A stretch of DNA of 64,000 bases from an uncultured Muribaculaceae bacterium (GCA_910577315.1 CAJTME010000004.1:126156-190155); one strand, 5' to 3'; shown: positions 17,501-25,547, counted from the first letter of the stretch. Numbers and translations: made by a program. Notes: generated by a model from the sequence alone, not told the origin.

Positions 17501-18582
17501 AGTACTATAAGCATCGCAAGGCCACCAACCACGGCTATTTTTACGATGTGAAGAATATTGACAATTACATCGTGTTCCTTTCCAACATGATCCGTAACGA
17601 ATGGGGCACCCTTATGGGCGAGAGCGTCCAGGTGTCGCGTGATGAGGAGGCTTCGCATGACGTGGTGGTCGTGAAAGTCTCTCCCCGCACCACTCCAGTT
17701 TTCCTCAACGATACGATTTTTGTGCGCCGCTCCAACAACACGATGATGCTCAACGAAGCCGAACAAAAGGAATTTGTTGAGGAGCGCAAGATGCTTGAAC
17801 TACGTCGCCGCGAGGAACTCAATGTGGCAATGGCCAAGGAAGAGGCGCGAAAAGTCGAACTTGTCGAGGCAACCGCTACGAAAACCAAGGCCGAAGTTCC
17901 AACAGAAGTCACAGCACCCGAGGCGACCTATGATGTACAGGAAGAGGACACTGAGAAAGTAGCAACTTCAACATGGCGTCCCAATGTGCTCCATGACTGG
18001 GAGGAAGGATATGTCGAACCGGCGGGGTATCTGTATTTCAAGTCGGACAACACCTTCAAACGGACCGTTGAGGACCGCCAGGCAGACTATGACCCGGACT
18101 GTGTGCTCGCCATGTCGTTTACCGCGGGCGAGGAACAGCAGGGCCTGTTGGTGATGGTGTTTGACAACCAGAAAATCCTCAAGGTACCCATGTCGGAAAT
18201 AATGGAGAAAGACGCTGACCGCGACATAAATTTCTATAAAGATGGAAATCTTGTTTTCGCCACCATCGCCATGCCGGGGCAGGCATTGCTCGCCCACCTC
18301 ACCGACAGCAAGACCACGGTGCACCGCCGCGTTGTGCCGCTTGCCGACATTGCCAACGGTCACCTTAACTCAAATCCCGAAATCATAGCCGACGCCCCTG
18401 GTGTCGCAGGTGTCGTGGGCTGTGAGATTGTGGCCGAAAATGCAATGGAGCTGTTCAGCGGCTCGCTTGAGAAGGATATGTCGACGCGTCAGATTGGCTA
18501 CACATTGCGCACAGCGGCCGATACCGACCGCGCACGTCAGCTATTTGACGAAGACTGCCGCAAAAGCAGTGGAAAGAGCTGA
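14506..18582 (+). CDS. 1358-residue multidomain protein with Schlafen AlbA_2-type domain
   Basis: Very large cytoplasmic protein of unknown function with no signal peptide or membrane segment. Residues 1-130 contain two short beta-rich repeats (QIYEFDVIKDYGEDEDIFRL; KYGIRYNLHDNAALLVEGQKV) that look like OB/S1-type folds. Residues about 540-740 hold further OB-like segments (GDRVKIHISQDERY and following). About residues 930-1085 form an AlbA_2/Schlafen-like domain, with ENQFIEFKSSIVYP, LNSSGGTLYIGVND and IFVRRSNNTMML. This domain binds nucleotide or nucleic acid in several families. A charged coiled coil follows (about 1085-1140), then a beta-rich C-terminal domain of about 200 residues. The order suggests an RNA- or DNA-associated factor; I infer this only from the domains. 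Diverges from mutA; the next gene starts 83 bases later. Confidence 0.75.
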   Translation: MTYEIGQIYEFDVIKDYGEDEDIFRLHIPGYGEGRLAKFKFQKNEPLPDRLKCRIKFFSNGFPVPGHYMPQYVNRFYRQGYEQGAVFEFKVVGLPPAPGGHFSLEDKYGIRYNLHDNAALLVEGQKVLCRFTKLSVTYFNLELANGDMRLPLIKPEVFLGNIGVKGIMRSRLVKLLGEFLPDAQAELDSDSALWVVTALKGIGSRLAEWFVQSDIRRHNVFFRKLVAIARTGGLYLLENSRFLRNLAEEQRRNLQAILTEAVENLDPFRLVLELVESGKEREFVESLMTKLRESGYLYHPARQFSLMMMIFRTEPALVQTYLGKIFETIMEWKLETWTAEPFRSAFVRQFEIYIRQSCREIDLLPQADTQADIDRIEKIVTAIALQMLISGDSTSSQYKRNRSLFYRYISLLRPVRSDELLDKAFLTLMGVNLPLEFTYDTIKEPTMLMTRATVRPPEDASNIDTIHSMQEGDIQITVDGDGISVMRTDDTNAGRILPNGMMEWLSPQIYLSGLQSLNGGQLNSFDAHRRLWGNIEKALFESRAHAAAKIRERRKAEVGDRVKIHISQDERYRADNPMWEAAISDENFFDGKGVIYRDNIVGYNLRSSDLDRNRALARSAFVDSNGRPRHFLATVESIDHEGIYHFSLIDDVAEQCGNIMNYNDTYLAVIANCDQYEYSAIAETGYGIHLQRQPGDPEYHRQDIVAFRVLDMNNPRHIKGTILYDEEGQTLDKVFAFSELMKGISFDEEDDELDGTMMLDSDENLSHEDVIEIIELIRFKAISTSNLLAAYDYLQFGRLLALIIGAKELAKRLEVHAAMLRLHQFYATNRRVDSDELEKFRSEVAGFPMLEVVFHRLEIVSWLGDADHNEDLWETVKEGRNLLESNLARLVLSVNMLPDGSNDDAVAEGLKTKIAQMLGVNFEARQLKSYGRENQFIEFKSSIVYPARKKGEKVKADPEAQQFVILKTIAGFLNSSGGTLYIGVNDYTRCEAGLFEDFEYYKHRKATNHGYFYDVKNIDNYIVFLSNMIRNEWGTLMGESVQVSRDEEASHDVVVVKVSPRTTPVFLNDTIFVRRSNNTMMLNEAEQKEFVEERKMLELRRREELNVAMAKEEARKVELVEATATKTKAEVPTEVTAPEATYDVQEEDTEKVATSTWRPNVLHDWEEGYVEPAGYLYFKSDNTFKRTVEDRQADYDPDCVLAMSFTAGEEQQGLLVMVFDNQKILKVPMSEIMEKDADRDINFYKDGNLVFATIAMPGQALLAHLTDSKTTVHRRVVPLADIANGHLNSNPEIIADAPGVAGVVGCEIVAENAMELFSGSLEKDMSTRQIGYTLRTAADTDRARQLFDEDCRKSSGKS

Positions 18583-18665
18583 AAACCTGAATTGTGCCCG
18601 CGCATTCATAATAAATATTAAGCTTATCCGTTTAAAGTACAGAATAAAGAGTTTATACAGTTCAG

Positions 18666-19433
18666 ATGAATTCCGAACCGCTTATAACGATAGTCACCAT
18701 CACATACAATGCTGCCGGGACGGTGGCGAGAACGCTTGAAAGTGTTGCCTCGCAGGACTTCACCGACTATGAGCACGTCATTGTCGACGGTGCATCAACC
18801 GATGCGACCCTTCGTCTTGTGGAATCAGCCCCCGGTAAAGAACGCCGCCGCGTGCTCAGCGAACCTGACAACGGGCTCTACGATGCCATGAACAAGGGCA
18901 TAGGACTGGCCAAAGGAAAATATCTCGTATTCCTTAATGCCGGCGATAAATTTCACTCCACTCAGTCGCTCAGCCAAATTGCCGCTGCGATAAACAAGAA
19001 TGCCGAGCCCGGAATAGTGTATGGTCAGACCAATCTGGTGGACAACAATGGCAACTACATCAGCCCCCGCCACCTCACAGCTCCCGAAAATCTCAGATAT
19101 GGAGATTTTGCCCGAGGAATGCTCGTCTGTCATCAGGCTTTTGTAGTGTTGAGGAGGCTTGCACCGCTTTACTCAATGACCTATCGCTTCTCAGCCGATT
19201 ACGAGTGGTGCATCCGTTGCCTGATGCACTCGCGCCGCAATGTTTACACAGGAACGGTGCTCGTCGACTATCTGTCGGAAGGAATCACAACCGCCAACCG
19301 CCGCAAGTCGCTGATTGAGCGATTCCGCATCATGAGCTTCTATTACGGTTTTTGGCCTACGCTGTTCCGCCACCTGGGCTTTGCTTTCAGGTTCATCAAT
19401 TTTAAAAGAAAATACGACAATGCACATATATAA
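18666..19433 (+). CDS. Family 2 glycosyltransferase (WcaA-like)
   Basis: 255-residue GT-A fold transferase. ITIVTITYNAAGTVARTLESVASQDFTDYEHVIVDGASTD is the nucleotide-sugar binding start with the usual VDGASTD motif. GLYDAMNKGIGLAKGKYLVFLNAGDKF gives the DxD-equivalent region (NAGD). The FSADYEWCIRCL segment resembles the acceptor-side ED motif of colanic-acid type enzymes. It has no membrane helix, so it acts at the cytoplasmic face on an envelope or exopolysaccharide precursor. No polysaccharide cluster surrounds it. The 3' end overlaps the following DUF4286 gene by 14 bases. Confidence 0.9.
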   Translation: MNSEPLITIVTITYNAAGTVARTLESVASQDFTDYEHVIVDGASTDATLRLVESAPGKERRRVLSEPDNGLYDAMNKGIGLAKGKYLVFLNAGDKFHSTQSLSQIAAAINKNAEPGIVYGQTNLVDNNGNYISPRHLTAPENLRYGDFARGMLVCHQAFVVLRRLAPLYSMTYRFSADYEWCIRCLMHSRRNVYTGTVLVDYLSEGITTANRRKSLIERFRIMSFYYGFWPTLFRHLGFAFRFINFKRKYDNAHI

Positions 19434-19722
19434 TACTACATTCGGAGTCGATCCTGCCGTCGAAACGGAGTTCATCGACTGGCTTCGTGCCGAATTCATC
19501 CCCGAATCGACCGCCGACGGGGAATATTTCTCCACACCTGAACTGATGCGTGTGGTCAGCAGCGATCCTGCCGTCAACAGCCTTGCCCTCCACATGCGTG
19601 CCCGTGAACTGGACGATATTGACAAATGGTATGCCGACCATGGCGCACGGCTTTTCGACCTCATCCAGAAACGGTGGAACGGCCATGTGGTTTTCTTCAG
19701 CACAACACTCACCCTTGTCTGA
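19420..19722 (+). CDS. DUF4286 family protein
   Basis: 100-residue protein of a small Bacteroidetes family of unknown function with an antibiotic-biosynthesis-monooxygenase-like (ferredoxin fold) appearance. MHIYNTTFGVDPAVETEFIDWLRAEFIPE is the conserved start. ATG 19420-19422 was chosen over the upstream in-frame TTG. It overlaps the glycosyltransferase end by 14 bases and shares one base with the ruvC start (TGATG), indicating translational coupling. Neighbourhood with ruvC is all that can be said about function. Confidence 0.8.
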   Translation: MHIYNTTFGVDPAVETEFIDWLRAEFIPESTADGEYFSTPELMRVVSSDPAVNSLALHMRARELDDIDKWYADHGARLFDLIQKRWNGHVVFFSTTLTLV

Positions 19723-20300
19723 TGCCGGTAGATTCAAGAGTCAGGGATTTCGAGCGTGTCATAATCGGCATTGACCCGGGTACGAACGTGATGGGATATG
19801 GCATCGTTGGAGTCAACGGCAAAAAGCCCGTCATGATTGCCATGGGAGTGGTGAAGCTCAGTAAATTTGAAAGCCATTACCTGCGGCTGCGGCGAATTTA
19901 TGAGCGCGTCCTTGATTTATGCAACCAGTATCTCCCCGACGAGATGGCCATCGAGGCTCCGTTTTTCGGAAAGAACGTGCAGTCGATGCTGAAACTTGGC
20001 CGTGCGCAAGGAGTCGCTATGGCGGCCGCTCTGTCGCGTGATGTTCCCATCACGGAATATGAGCCACGCAAAATCAAGATGGCCATCACAGGCAATGGCG
20101 CCTCATCAAAAGAACAGGTTCAGGAGATGCTCAGGCGTATTCTCTCAATACCGAAAGAGAACCTTCTGCCTGAACTCGATGCTACCGACGCGCTCGCAGC
20201 CGCTATGTGCCACTTTTATGAATCAGGGAAGCCGGCGGTTGCCAAATCCTCGTCGTGGAAAGACTTTATAGCCCGGCACCCCGACAAAGTTAAAATGTAA
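19722..20300 (+). CDS. ruvC: Holliday junction resolvase RuvC
   Basis: 192-residue crossover-junction endonuclease that resolves four-way DNA junctions with RuvAB. The RNase H-like catalytic acids are visible: Asp18 in GIDPGT, Glu78 in AIEAPFFGKN, and Asp153/Asp156 in ELDATDALAAA. The start ATG is within TGATG shared with the DUF4286 stop. The frame is open upstream, but only this start gives the family N-terminus. The C-terminus is slightly longer than in Proteobacteria, with a basic tail. Followed six bases later by the CHU_C-type secreted protein. Confidence 0.96.
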   Translation: MPVDSRVRDFERVIIGIDPGTNVMGYGIVGVNGKKPVMIAMGVVKLSKFESHYLRLRRIYERVLDLCNQYLPDEMAIEAPFFGKNVQSMLKLGRAQGVAMAAALSRDVPITEYEPRKIKMAITGNGASSKEQVQEMLRRILSIPKENLLPELDATDALAAAMCHFYESGKPAVAKSSSWKDFIARHPDKVKM

Positions 20301-20306
20301 TTTCAA

Positions 20307-21626
20307 ATGAAAAAGGTCCTCTTTGCCTCAATTATATTGTTCTCAGCCACGGCTTCAGCCCAGGTAGACATATCGGGCTCGCGGTTCATGCAAATTTCAC
20401 CGGCGGCCTCCACCGGTCTGCAGGCCGTGTATGTAATCGAGAACTCAGCCGATGCCACTATTGAATACACCGCCTCGACCAGTTCCGTGCAATGGCAGCG
20501 TTTCAGCAATCTCGGCGGAGGCTACGCCGAGCCGGTCACGGGCGTGGTGCGCGACGGCAACAAATGGTCGGTGGGCGCTGGAGCATCGGATATGGGATAC
20601 ATAATCACCGACGGTTCGCGGCAGACATGTTTTTGGGTGGTTAACTATGCCTCCTGTCAGTGGACCGTTTCGGGGTTGACGATTGCCGAGTCGGATTGCG
20701 ACCGCGTTTGGCTCGGAGTGGATGGTTCTGCACCTGAAATGATATATTACTCGATAAACGGCCACCGTGAAACCCTCGACAGAGCGATTGAAGTTGATTA
20801 CCGCACCCTGACATACGACAGCGAGTCGCACACATACGTGCAGACAGAAGTAACCGAGAATCTCGAGTATGCCGACGGGCGCATAAATCTGCCCGTTCCG
20901 CTGTGTGACACTGATTTCACCATCAACCCCGATAAATTTGCATCGGCGTGGGGTATCGGACGCGCCGTCAGCTCGCCATCATTCCAAACCTCGGCGGTAC
21001 AGGCTCAGACTACCGCCACGCAGACCGTTCGGGAATCAGATAACGAGCAGAAAGTGGAGAGCGAGGGGTTAGGCGGTTCGGCTCCCTGCGAAATCGAATT
21101 CAGCGCCGCTGTCACCGACGCGGCCATCTACCGCCGCTGGGAAATAGCGTCCACACCTGATTTTGTCGATACCTACCTCACATTCGACCAACTTGATTTC
21201 ACGTATACCTTCACGGAAGCCGGAACATGCTATGTGCGCTTCATGGCCAATAACGCAGCAGGCTCGTGCGAATATCTTGGCGACACCTATACAGTTGCCA
21301 TAGGCGAGTCGCGTCTCGAATGTCCCAATGCCTTTTCTCCTGGCACTTCGGAAGGTGTAAACGATGAATGGAAGGTGTCTTACCGTTCGATTATATCGTT
21401 TGACTGCCAGATATTCAACCGCTGGGGTCAGAAAATGGCTACCCTCACCGACCCATCCCAAGGTTGGGACGGCAAATATAACGGCAAGTTCGTTAAATCG
21501 GGCGTGTATTTTTATGTGATAAAGGCAACAGGTTCCGATGGCAAGGAATACAAGCTCTCGGGCGACATCAACATAATATCGTCACGCCAAAATCCGAACT
21601 CGACCACTGGGGGCGGAGTTCAGTAA
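20307..21626 (+). CDS. Secreted protein with gliding-motility-associated (CHU_C, type B) C-terminal domain
   Basis: 439 residues. MKKVLFASIILFSATASAQ is a Sec signal. Residues about 20-200 form a beta-rich region, followed by a Ser/Thr/Gln-rich linker and an Ig/PKD-like segment around 245-330. The last 90 residues (LECPNAFSPGTSEGVNDEWKV...FDCQIFNRWGQKM...GWDGKYNGKFVKSGVYFYVIKA) match the CHU_C/TIGR04131 domain, the type B sorting signal of the type IX secretion system. The protein is therefore probably exported through T9SS to the cell surface or medium. Function is unknown. It is the last gene of the ruvC transcript and ends at a long hairpin. Confidence 0.85.
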   Translation: MKKVLFASIILFSATASAQVDISGSRFMQISPAASTGLQAVYVIENSADATIEYTASTSSVQWQRFSNLGGGYAEPVTGVVRDGNKWSVGAGASDMGYIITDGSRQTCFWVVNYASCQWTVSGLTIAESDCDRVWLGVDGSAPEMIYYSINGHRETLDRAIEVDYRTLTYDSESHTYVQTEVTENLEYADGRINLPVPLCDTDFTINPDKFASAWGIGRAVSSPSFQTSAVQAQTTATQTVRESDNEQKVESEGLGGSAPCEIEFSAAVTDAAIYRRWEIASTPDFVDTYLTFDQLDFTYTFTEAGTCYVRFMANNAAGSCEYLGDTYTVAIGESRLECPNAFSPGTSEGVNDEWKVSYRSIISFDCQIFNRWGQKMATLTDPSQGWDGKYNGKFVKSGVYFYVIKATGSDGKEYKLSGDINIISSRQNPNSTTGGGVQ

Positions 21627-21637
21627 TTGTCACGTAA

Positions 21638-21686
21638 AAAACACTTGCGCCGAAAAGTTTCAGATACTTTTCGGCGCAAGTGTTTT
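21638..21686. terminator. Bidirectional terminator, 21-base perfect stem
   Basis: Arms 21638-21658 and 21666-21686 are exact inverted copies, with a 7-base loop and a stem that begins with AAAA and ends with TTTT. It lies between converging genes (20307-21626 plus, 21705-22328 minus) and can serve both. Confidence 0.9.
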
Positions 21687-21704
21687 CAGTTATTATATTG
21701 CCAC

Positions 21705-22328
21705 TTATTTTTTCACTTGCCTGTATTGTGGCAGTAGAGGTACAGGATATTTTGAGAACAGGGTCTGCACTGCTTCCGCTATGCCCGACAGGTCGCGGAA
21801 CTGGGTGTTACCGTTTTCAAGAATAGTAGCCACGGAGGCGGAGAACAAGGGGATTTTATCAACTATGTTTACCATATCCATTGTCAGTACACCTTCTTTA
21901 TATATGCCTGTGATTACACGGGCGTTGGCATAGTAGTTTTGCCAATACATTGCGCGGGGATACATGAAATATGGGTAAAATCCCCTGTAATAAGGACCGG
22001 CGTAAGGCATGTAGCCGGGAGGGAGGGCCGGTTCGGTTTCAATCTCGCGGTGAACGGTAAGGCCGATGTTTACCAACAGCGGAGAGTTGGGTTCTTCTGT
22101 GTATCCGCGCATAATCATCTGTTCGCGGATGGCGGCGGCAATGTTGTAGTAGGTCACCATCTGCATTCCCGGAGGAAGTTGGCCTTCGGCGGGTGTAACG
22201 ATATGGAACGTCTTGTAGTCAGCGAGATCAGCATCGTTGTATGTCTCGCTGTTGACCAAGGTGAATGGACTGCACGCCGTGGTCAGCAACACCAGCAGCA
22301 GAGTCGGAATCATCAGTAGCTTTTTCAT
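21705..22328 (-). CDS. DUF4136 family lipoprotein
   Basis: 207 residues. MKKLLMIPTLLLVLLTTACS is a lipoprotein signal with lipobox LTTAC, so the mature protein is anchored by Cys19. The body shows the DUF4136 pattern YKTFHIVTPAEGQLPPGM...REQMIMRGYTEEPNSPLLVNIGL, followed by a Tyr/Pro-rich insert (GYMPYAGPYYRGFYPYFMYP) and a C-terminal helix. Role unknown; family members are outer-membrane or periplasmic lipoproteins. It stands alone between two divergent or convergent neighbours and shares the 21-base terminator. Confidence 0.85.
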   Translation of the reverse strand: MKKLLMIPTLLLVLLTTACSPFTLVNSETYNDADLADYKTFHIVTPAEGQLPPGMQMVTYYNIAAAIREQMIMRGYTEEPNSPLLVNIGLTVHREIETEPALPPGYMPYAGPYYRGFYPYFMYPRAMYWQNYYANARVITGIYKEGVLTMDMVNIVDKIPLFSASVATILENGNTQFRDLSGIAEAVQTLFSKYPVPLLPQYRQVKK

Positions 22329-22442
22329 AATTCAGGGGGCTAAATGTTAGATATTTGAATATAAAACAAACGTTTTGGAGGGAAATATTGTTCCTTTAAC
22401 GAAAAATAACCTCTACAATGCGAATAATCAAATTTAAATGTC

Positions 22443-22450
22443 TACATTTG
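22443..22450 (+). promoter_or_regulatory. -7 promoter element upstream of the small-protein/aguA unit
   Basis: TACATTTG fits TAnnTTTG. It lies between the ATG at 22438 and the ATG at 22471 of the same frame, which argues that translation starts at 22471. Confidence 0.45.
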
Positions 22451-22470
22451 TCCCACTGATAATTGAATCC

Positions 22471-22707
22471 ATGACCGAACACATCACAGATTTTTTTATA
22501 TCAATAATTGACCAGACCCCTACCCTTGACATGGCCGAGGCTGAATTCAAACGGTCGTTGGCCGACGATGCGGAATTGCGTTCTCTATATCGAGAATGGT
22601 GTCACGAAGTCGGTTCTACCGAAAAACGAGGCTTCCTGGATTTCTGCGAGGAATATGTCGAGGGGCAGAACGAAGTCTGGGACTCTTTGACTGACTATGA
22701 CGAATGA
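22471..22707 (+). CDS. Small conserved-type protein of unknown function
   Basis: 78 residues, MTEHITDFFISIIDQTPTLDMAEAEFKRSL..., acidic and helical, with two cysteines and the segment REWCHEVGSTEKRGFLDFCEEYVEGQ. No known domain recognised. An in-frame ATG also exists at 22438, adding 11 residues, but the promoter-like TACATTTG at 22443-22450 favours the internal start. The end overlaps the aguA start by 11 bases, so it is probably translated as part of the agmatine-degradation operon. No function is proposed. Confidence 0.65.
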   Translation: MTEHITDFFISIIDQTPTLDMAEAEFKRSLADDAELRSLYREWCHEVGSTEKRGFLDFCEEYVEGQNEVWDSLTDYDE

Positions 22708-23761
22708 GCATACGACAGGGCCGGTGAGACTGCCGGCCGAATGGGAGCCGCAAGGCGCCGTTATTGTGGCGTGGCCGCATGCGGGCACTGACTGGGCCTA
22801 CATGCTTGACGAGGCCGAGGCGTGTTACGTGAATCTTGTGCATGCAATTTCACGGCATGCCGTGGCAATCGTGATTGCTCCCGACACGGCTCCCATAAAA
22901 GAAAAACTGGCTGACATCGAAGCCGGACGCATGATATTCTTCGACACTCCCACCAACGATACCTGGACGCGCGATTATGGCGTGATAACAACCGTAGATG
23001 ACTCGGGACGGTACATACTGAACGATTTCGGGTTCAATGCCTGGGGTGGAAAATTCGAGAGTTCGCTTGACAATGGTGTCACAAGGCGCATGTTGGATGC
23101 TGGATTGCTTGCCGGAGTATATCGTGACCTTAACGATTTCATCCTCGAAGGCGGTTCGATAGAGAGCGACGGTAAGGGCACATTGCTTACCACCACTTCG
23201 TGTCTGCTCACCCCTACCCGCAATGCGGATGTAGCGGACAAGCCTGAGGAAATTGAGAAAGTTCTTGCGGAAACTCTCGGCGCGAAAAAGGTGCTGTGGC
23301 TCGACCGTGGTGCGATGCTCGGGGATGATACCGACGGGCATATTGACACAATCGCCCGTCTCGCTCCGTATGACACAATACTTTATTGCGGACCCGGATG
23401 GGGCACGGATCCATCCGAGCAGTCCGAGGCGCTGCAGGGAGTTGGAGATGCTCTCAAAGAATTCACAACCGCAGACGGCCGCCCGTTCAACCTTATAGAA
23501 CTGCCTCTCCCCGACCCCATCTACGATAAGGATGACGGCCATCAGCTTCCGGCAACCTATGCCAATTTTCTCATACTCAACGATGCGGTGCTGTTGCCGG
23601 TTTACGGTCAGCCGCTGAACGACGAGCGAGCCGTAATGGCGCTCAAAGTCGCGTTTCCCGACCATGTGATTGAAACAGTCGATTGCAGGGCACTCATACG
23701 ACAGCACGGTTCGCTGCACTGCGCCACAATGCAGGTGCCACGCGAGGTTCTTCCAATCTAA
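22697..23761 (+). CDS. aguA: Agmatine deiminase
   Basis: 354-residue enzyme of the guanidino-modifying (PAD) superfamily converting agmatine to N-carbamoylputrescine and ammonia. The catalytic set is visible: Glu151 in LEGGSIE, His215 in DTDGHIDT and Cys342 in GSLHCATMQ. The substrate-binding DTWTRDYGV lies near residue 90. Length is normal. It overlaps the preceding small gene by 11 bases and is followed after 19 bases by aguB, which performs the next step, so the pair makes putrescine from agmatine for polyamine synthesis. Confidence 0.94.
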   Translation: MTNEHTTGPVRLPAEWEPQGAVIVAWPHAGTDWAYMLDEAEACYVNLVHAISRHAVAIVIAPDTAPIKEKLADIEAGRMIFFDTPTNDTWTRDYGVITTVDDSGRYILNDFGFNAWGGKFESSLDNGVTRRMLDAGLLAGVYRDLNDFILEGGSIESDGKGTLLTTTSCLLTPTRNADVADKPEEIEKVLAETLGAKKVLWLDRGAMLGDDTDGHIDTIARLAPYDTILYCGPGWGTDPSEQSEALQGVGDALKEFTTADGRPFNLIELPLPDPIYDKDDGHQLPATYANFLILNDAVLLPVYGQPLNDERAVMALKVAFPDHVIETVDCRALIRQHGSLHCATMQVPREVLPI

Positions 23762-23780
23762 TCTAACGTAAACTACACAA

Positions 23781-24668
23781 ATGAGCAAAATTCTCAAAAC
23801 AGGCATTATACAACAAAAAAACACACCCGACGCTGCTGACAACCGCTCACGTATCGCGGAAAAAGCCGAGCGACTTGCCGCAATGGGCGCAAAACTTATC
23901 GTTAATCAGGAATTGCATGACGGCCTGTATTTCTGTCAGACTGAATCTGTCGACAACTTTGACCAGGCCGTTTCGCTCGATTCCGAATCAACCGAGTTTT
24001 ACTCAAATTTGGCAAAACGCCTTGGAGTGGTGATTGTCACATCCCTTTTTGAACGTCGTGCTCCGGGGCTATATCATAACACAGCTGTTGTTTTTGACGC
24101 TGACGGTTCGGAAGCCGGTCGCTATCGCAAGATGCATATTCCCGATGATCCGGCCTATTATGAGAAATTCTATTTCACGCCCGGTGACCTCGGCTTCAAG
24201 CCTGTCCAGACATCAGTCGGAAAACTTGGCGTGCTTGTGTGCTGGGACCAGTGGTATCCCGAAGCCGCCAGGCTGATGGCACTTGCCGGTGCCGACATGC
24301 TTATCTATCCCACGGCCATCGGCTGGGAATCGAGCGACACAGACGAAGAGAAAAGCCGTCAGCTTGAAGCGTGGGTTACCGTACAGCGCGGTCATGCTGT
24401 TGCAAACGGGCTGCCGGTGGTGACCGTTAACCGCACAGGACATGAGCCCGATCCATCGGGAGCCACTAATGGAATTCAGTTCTGGGGCAACAGTTTTGTC
24501 GCCGGTCCGCAGGGCGAATTTCTCTTCCGTGCGCCATCAGATACAGAAGTTGAAGCTGTGATCGATGTTGACCTCGGCCGCTCCGAACAGGTGCGCCGTT
24601 GGTGGCCCTTCCTGCGCGACCGACGTATTGATGCCTATGGGGACATCACCCGCCGCTTTGTCGATTGA
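23781..24668 (+). CDS. aguB: N-carbamoylputrescine amidohydrolase
   Basis: 295-residue nitrilase-family enzyme hydrolysing N-carbamoylputrescine to putrescine, CO2 and ammonia. The Glu-Lys-Cys triad is present: Glu44 (NQELH), Lys117 (YRKMHIPDD) and Cys154 (LVCWDQWYPE). The IPDDPAYYEKFYFTPGD stretch is characteristic of the AguB branch rather than other nitrilases. The second gene of the aguA-aguB unit. A Crp/Fnr gene follows, but with its own promoter. Confidence 0.94.
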   Translation: MSKILKTGIIQQKNTPDAADNRSRIAEKAERLAAMGAKLIVNQELHDGLYFCQTESVDNFDQAVSLDSESTEFYSNLAKRLGVVIVTSLFERRAPGLYHNTAVVFDADGSEAGRYRKMHIPDDPAYYEKFYFTPGDLGFKPVQTSVGKLGVLVCWDQWYPEAARLMALAGADMLIYPTAIGWESSDTDEEKSRQLEAWVTVQRGHAVANGLPVVTVNRTGHEPDPSGATNGIQFWGNSFVAGPQGEFLFRAPSDTEVEAVIDVDLGRSEQVRRWWPFLRDRRIDAYGDITRRFVD

Positions 24669-24685
24669 AAAATTATTGAATTTGT

Positions 24686-24716
24686 TTTGCTTGTTATCTA
24701 AAAAATGTTAACTTTG
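24686..24716 (+). promoter_or_regulatory. Promoter of the Crp/Fnr-family gene
   Basis: TTTG at 24686-24689 and TAACTTTG at 24709-24716, spacer 19 bases: a strong consensus match about 60 bases before the ATG at 24779. Confidence 0.8.
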
Positions 24717-24778
24717 TGTTCGATAACCTTGTTATAGGACATCTAAAATTTAACAAATCCTTAATTAATAAGTAGTTA

Positions 24779-25477
24779 ATGATTAAAGCAGCCATCGAAA
24801 AGGTAATCAATGAGGATATGGCCGAAATCTGGTCCATTCTCAATGGTGACGAGAAGCGCCTGATTGTTGACAATTTTAACGTTCAGACGTTCAAGAAAAA
24901 CCAGTTCATCTATGCCGAAGGCGACGAACCCGAGTATCTTTGGTGTCTGCTCAAAGGTAAGGTTAAGAAGACCAAGGAAGGTGTCGGAGGCCGTGTGCAG
25001 ATTCTCCGTCTCATACGCCCGGTGCAGTATTTTGGCTATCGAGCCTATTTTGCCAAGGAGCCATATGTGTCGAGCGCATCCGCATTCGAGCCGTCCACAT
25101 TAGGCGCCATTCCGCTTGACCTGGTTCGTGAAATGATTGACAACAACCGCGAGCTCGCCTGGTTCTTCATAAGGGAGCTGTCGCGCAATCTCGGCGGTTC
25201 GGACACCCGAATTGTCAACCTCACCCAAAAGCATATCCGTGGACGTTTGGCCGAGGCTCTTATGGTGCTGCGCGAGAACTACGGATATGAGGAAGATGAA
25301 GCCACGCTAAAAATCTATATGTCGCGTGAAGATTTGGCAAACCTCTCGAACATGACGACAGCAAATGCAATCCGTACACTTTCGACTTTTGTTGAGGAGC
25401 GTTTGATTACCGTCGATGGACGGCGCATAAAAATCATTAACGAGCCGCAGTTGCGCAAAATCAGTAAGTTCGGATAA
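24779..25477 (+). CDS. Crp/Fnr family transcriptional regulator
   Basis: 232 residues. The cyclic-nucleotide-binding beta barrel is seen at about 25-130 (FIYAEGDEPEYLWCLLKGKVKKTKEG...RLIRPVQYFGYRAYFAKEPY), then a dimerisation helix. A winged helix-turn-helix follows near 185-225 (MSREDLANLSNMTTANAIRTLSTFVEERLITVDGRRIKI). No N-terminal Fe-S cysteine cluster is present, so this is not a canonical FNR oxygen sensor, and the cAMP-contacting residues cannot be confirmed. The ligand and regulon are unknown. It is transcribed from its own promoter at 24686-24716 and closed by a hairpin at 25504-25543. Confidence 0.92.
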   Translation: MIKAAIEKVINEDMAEIWSILNGDEKRLIVDNFNVQTFKKNQFIYAEGDEPEYLWCLLKGKVKKTKEGVGGRVQILRLIRPVQYFGYRAYFAKEPYVSSASAFEPSTLGAIPLDLVREMIDNNRELAWFFIRELSRNLGGSDTRIVNLTQKHIRGRLAEALMVLRENYGYEEDEATLKIYMSREDLANLSNMTTANAIRTLSTFVEERLITVDGRRIKIINEPQLRKISKFG

Positions 25478-25503
25478 CCACAGTAAAACGGATGTTATAC
25501 ACT

Positions 25504-25543
25504 ACACCCGGGAGTTTTACCATTCAGTGAATCTCTCGGGTGT
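25504..25543. terminator. Hairpin between the converging crp-like and menE genes
   Basis: Eleven-base arms 25504-25514 and 25533-25543 (ACACCCGGGAG / CTCTCGGGTGT, one wobble pair). It lies in the 70-base gap between convergent genes and may serve both. Confidence 0.7.
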
Positions 25544-25547
25544 TATA

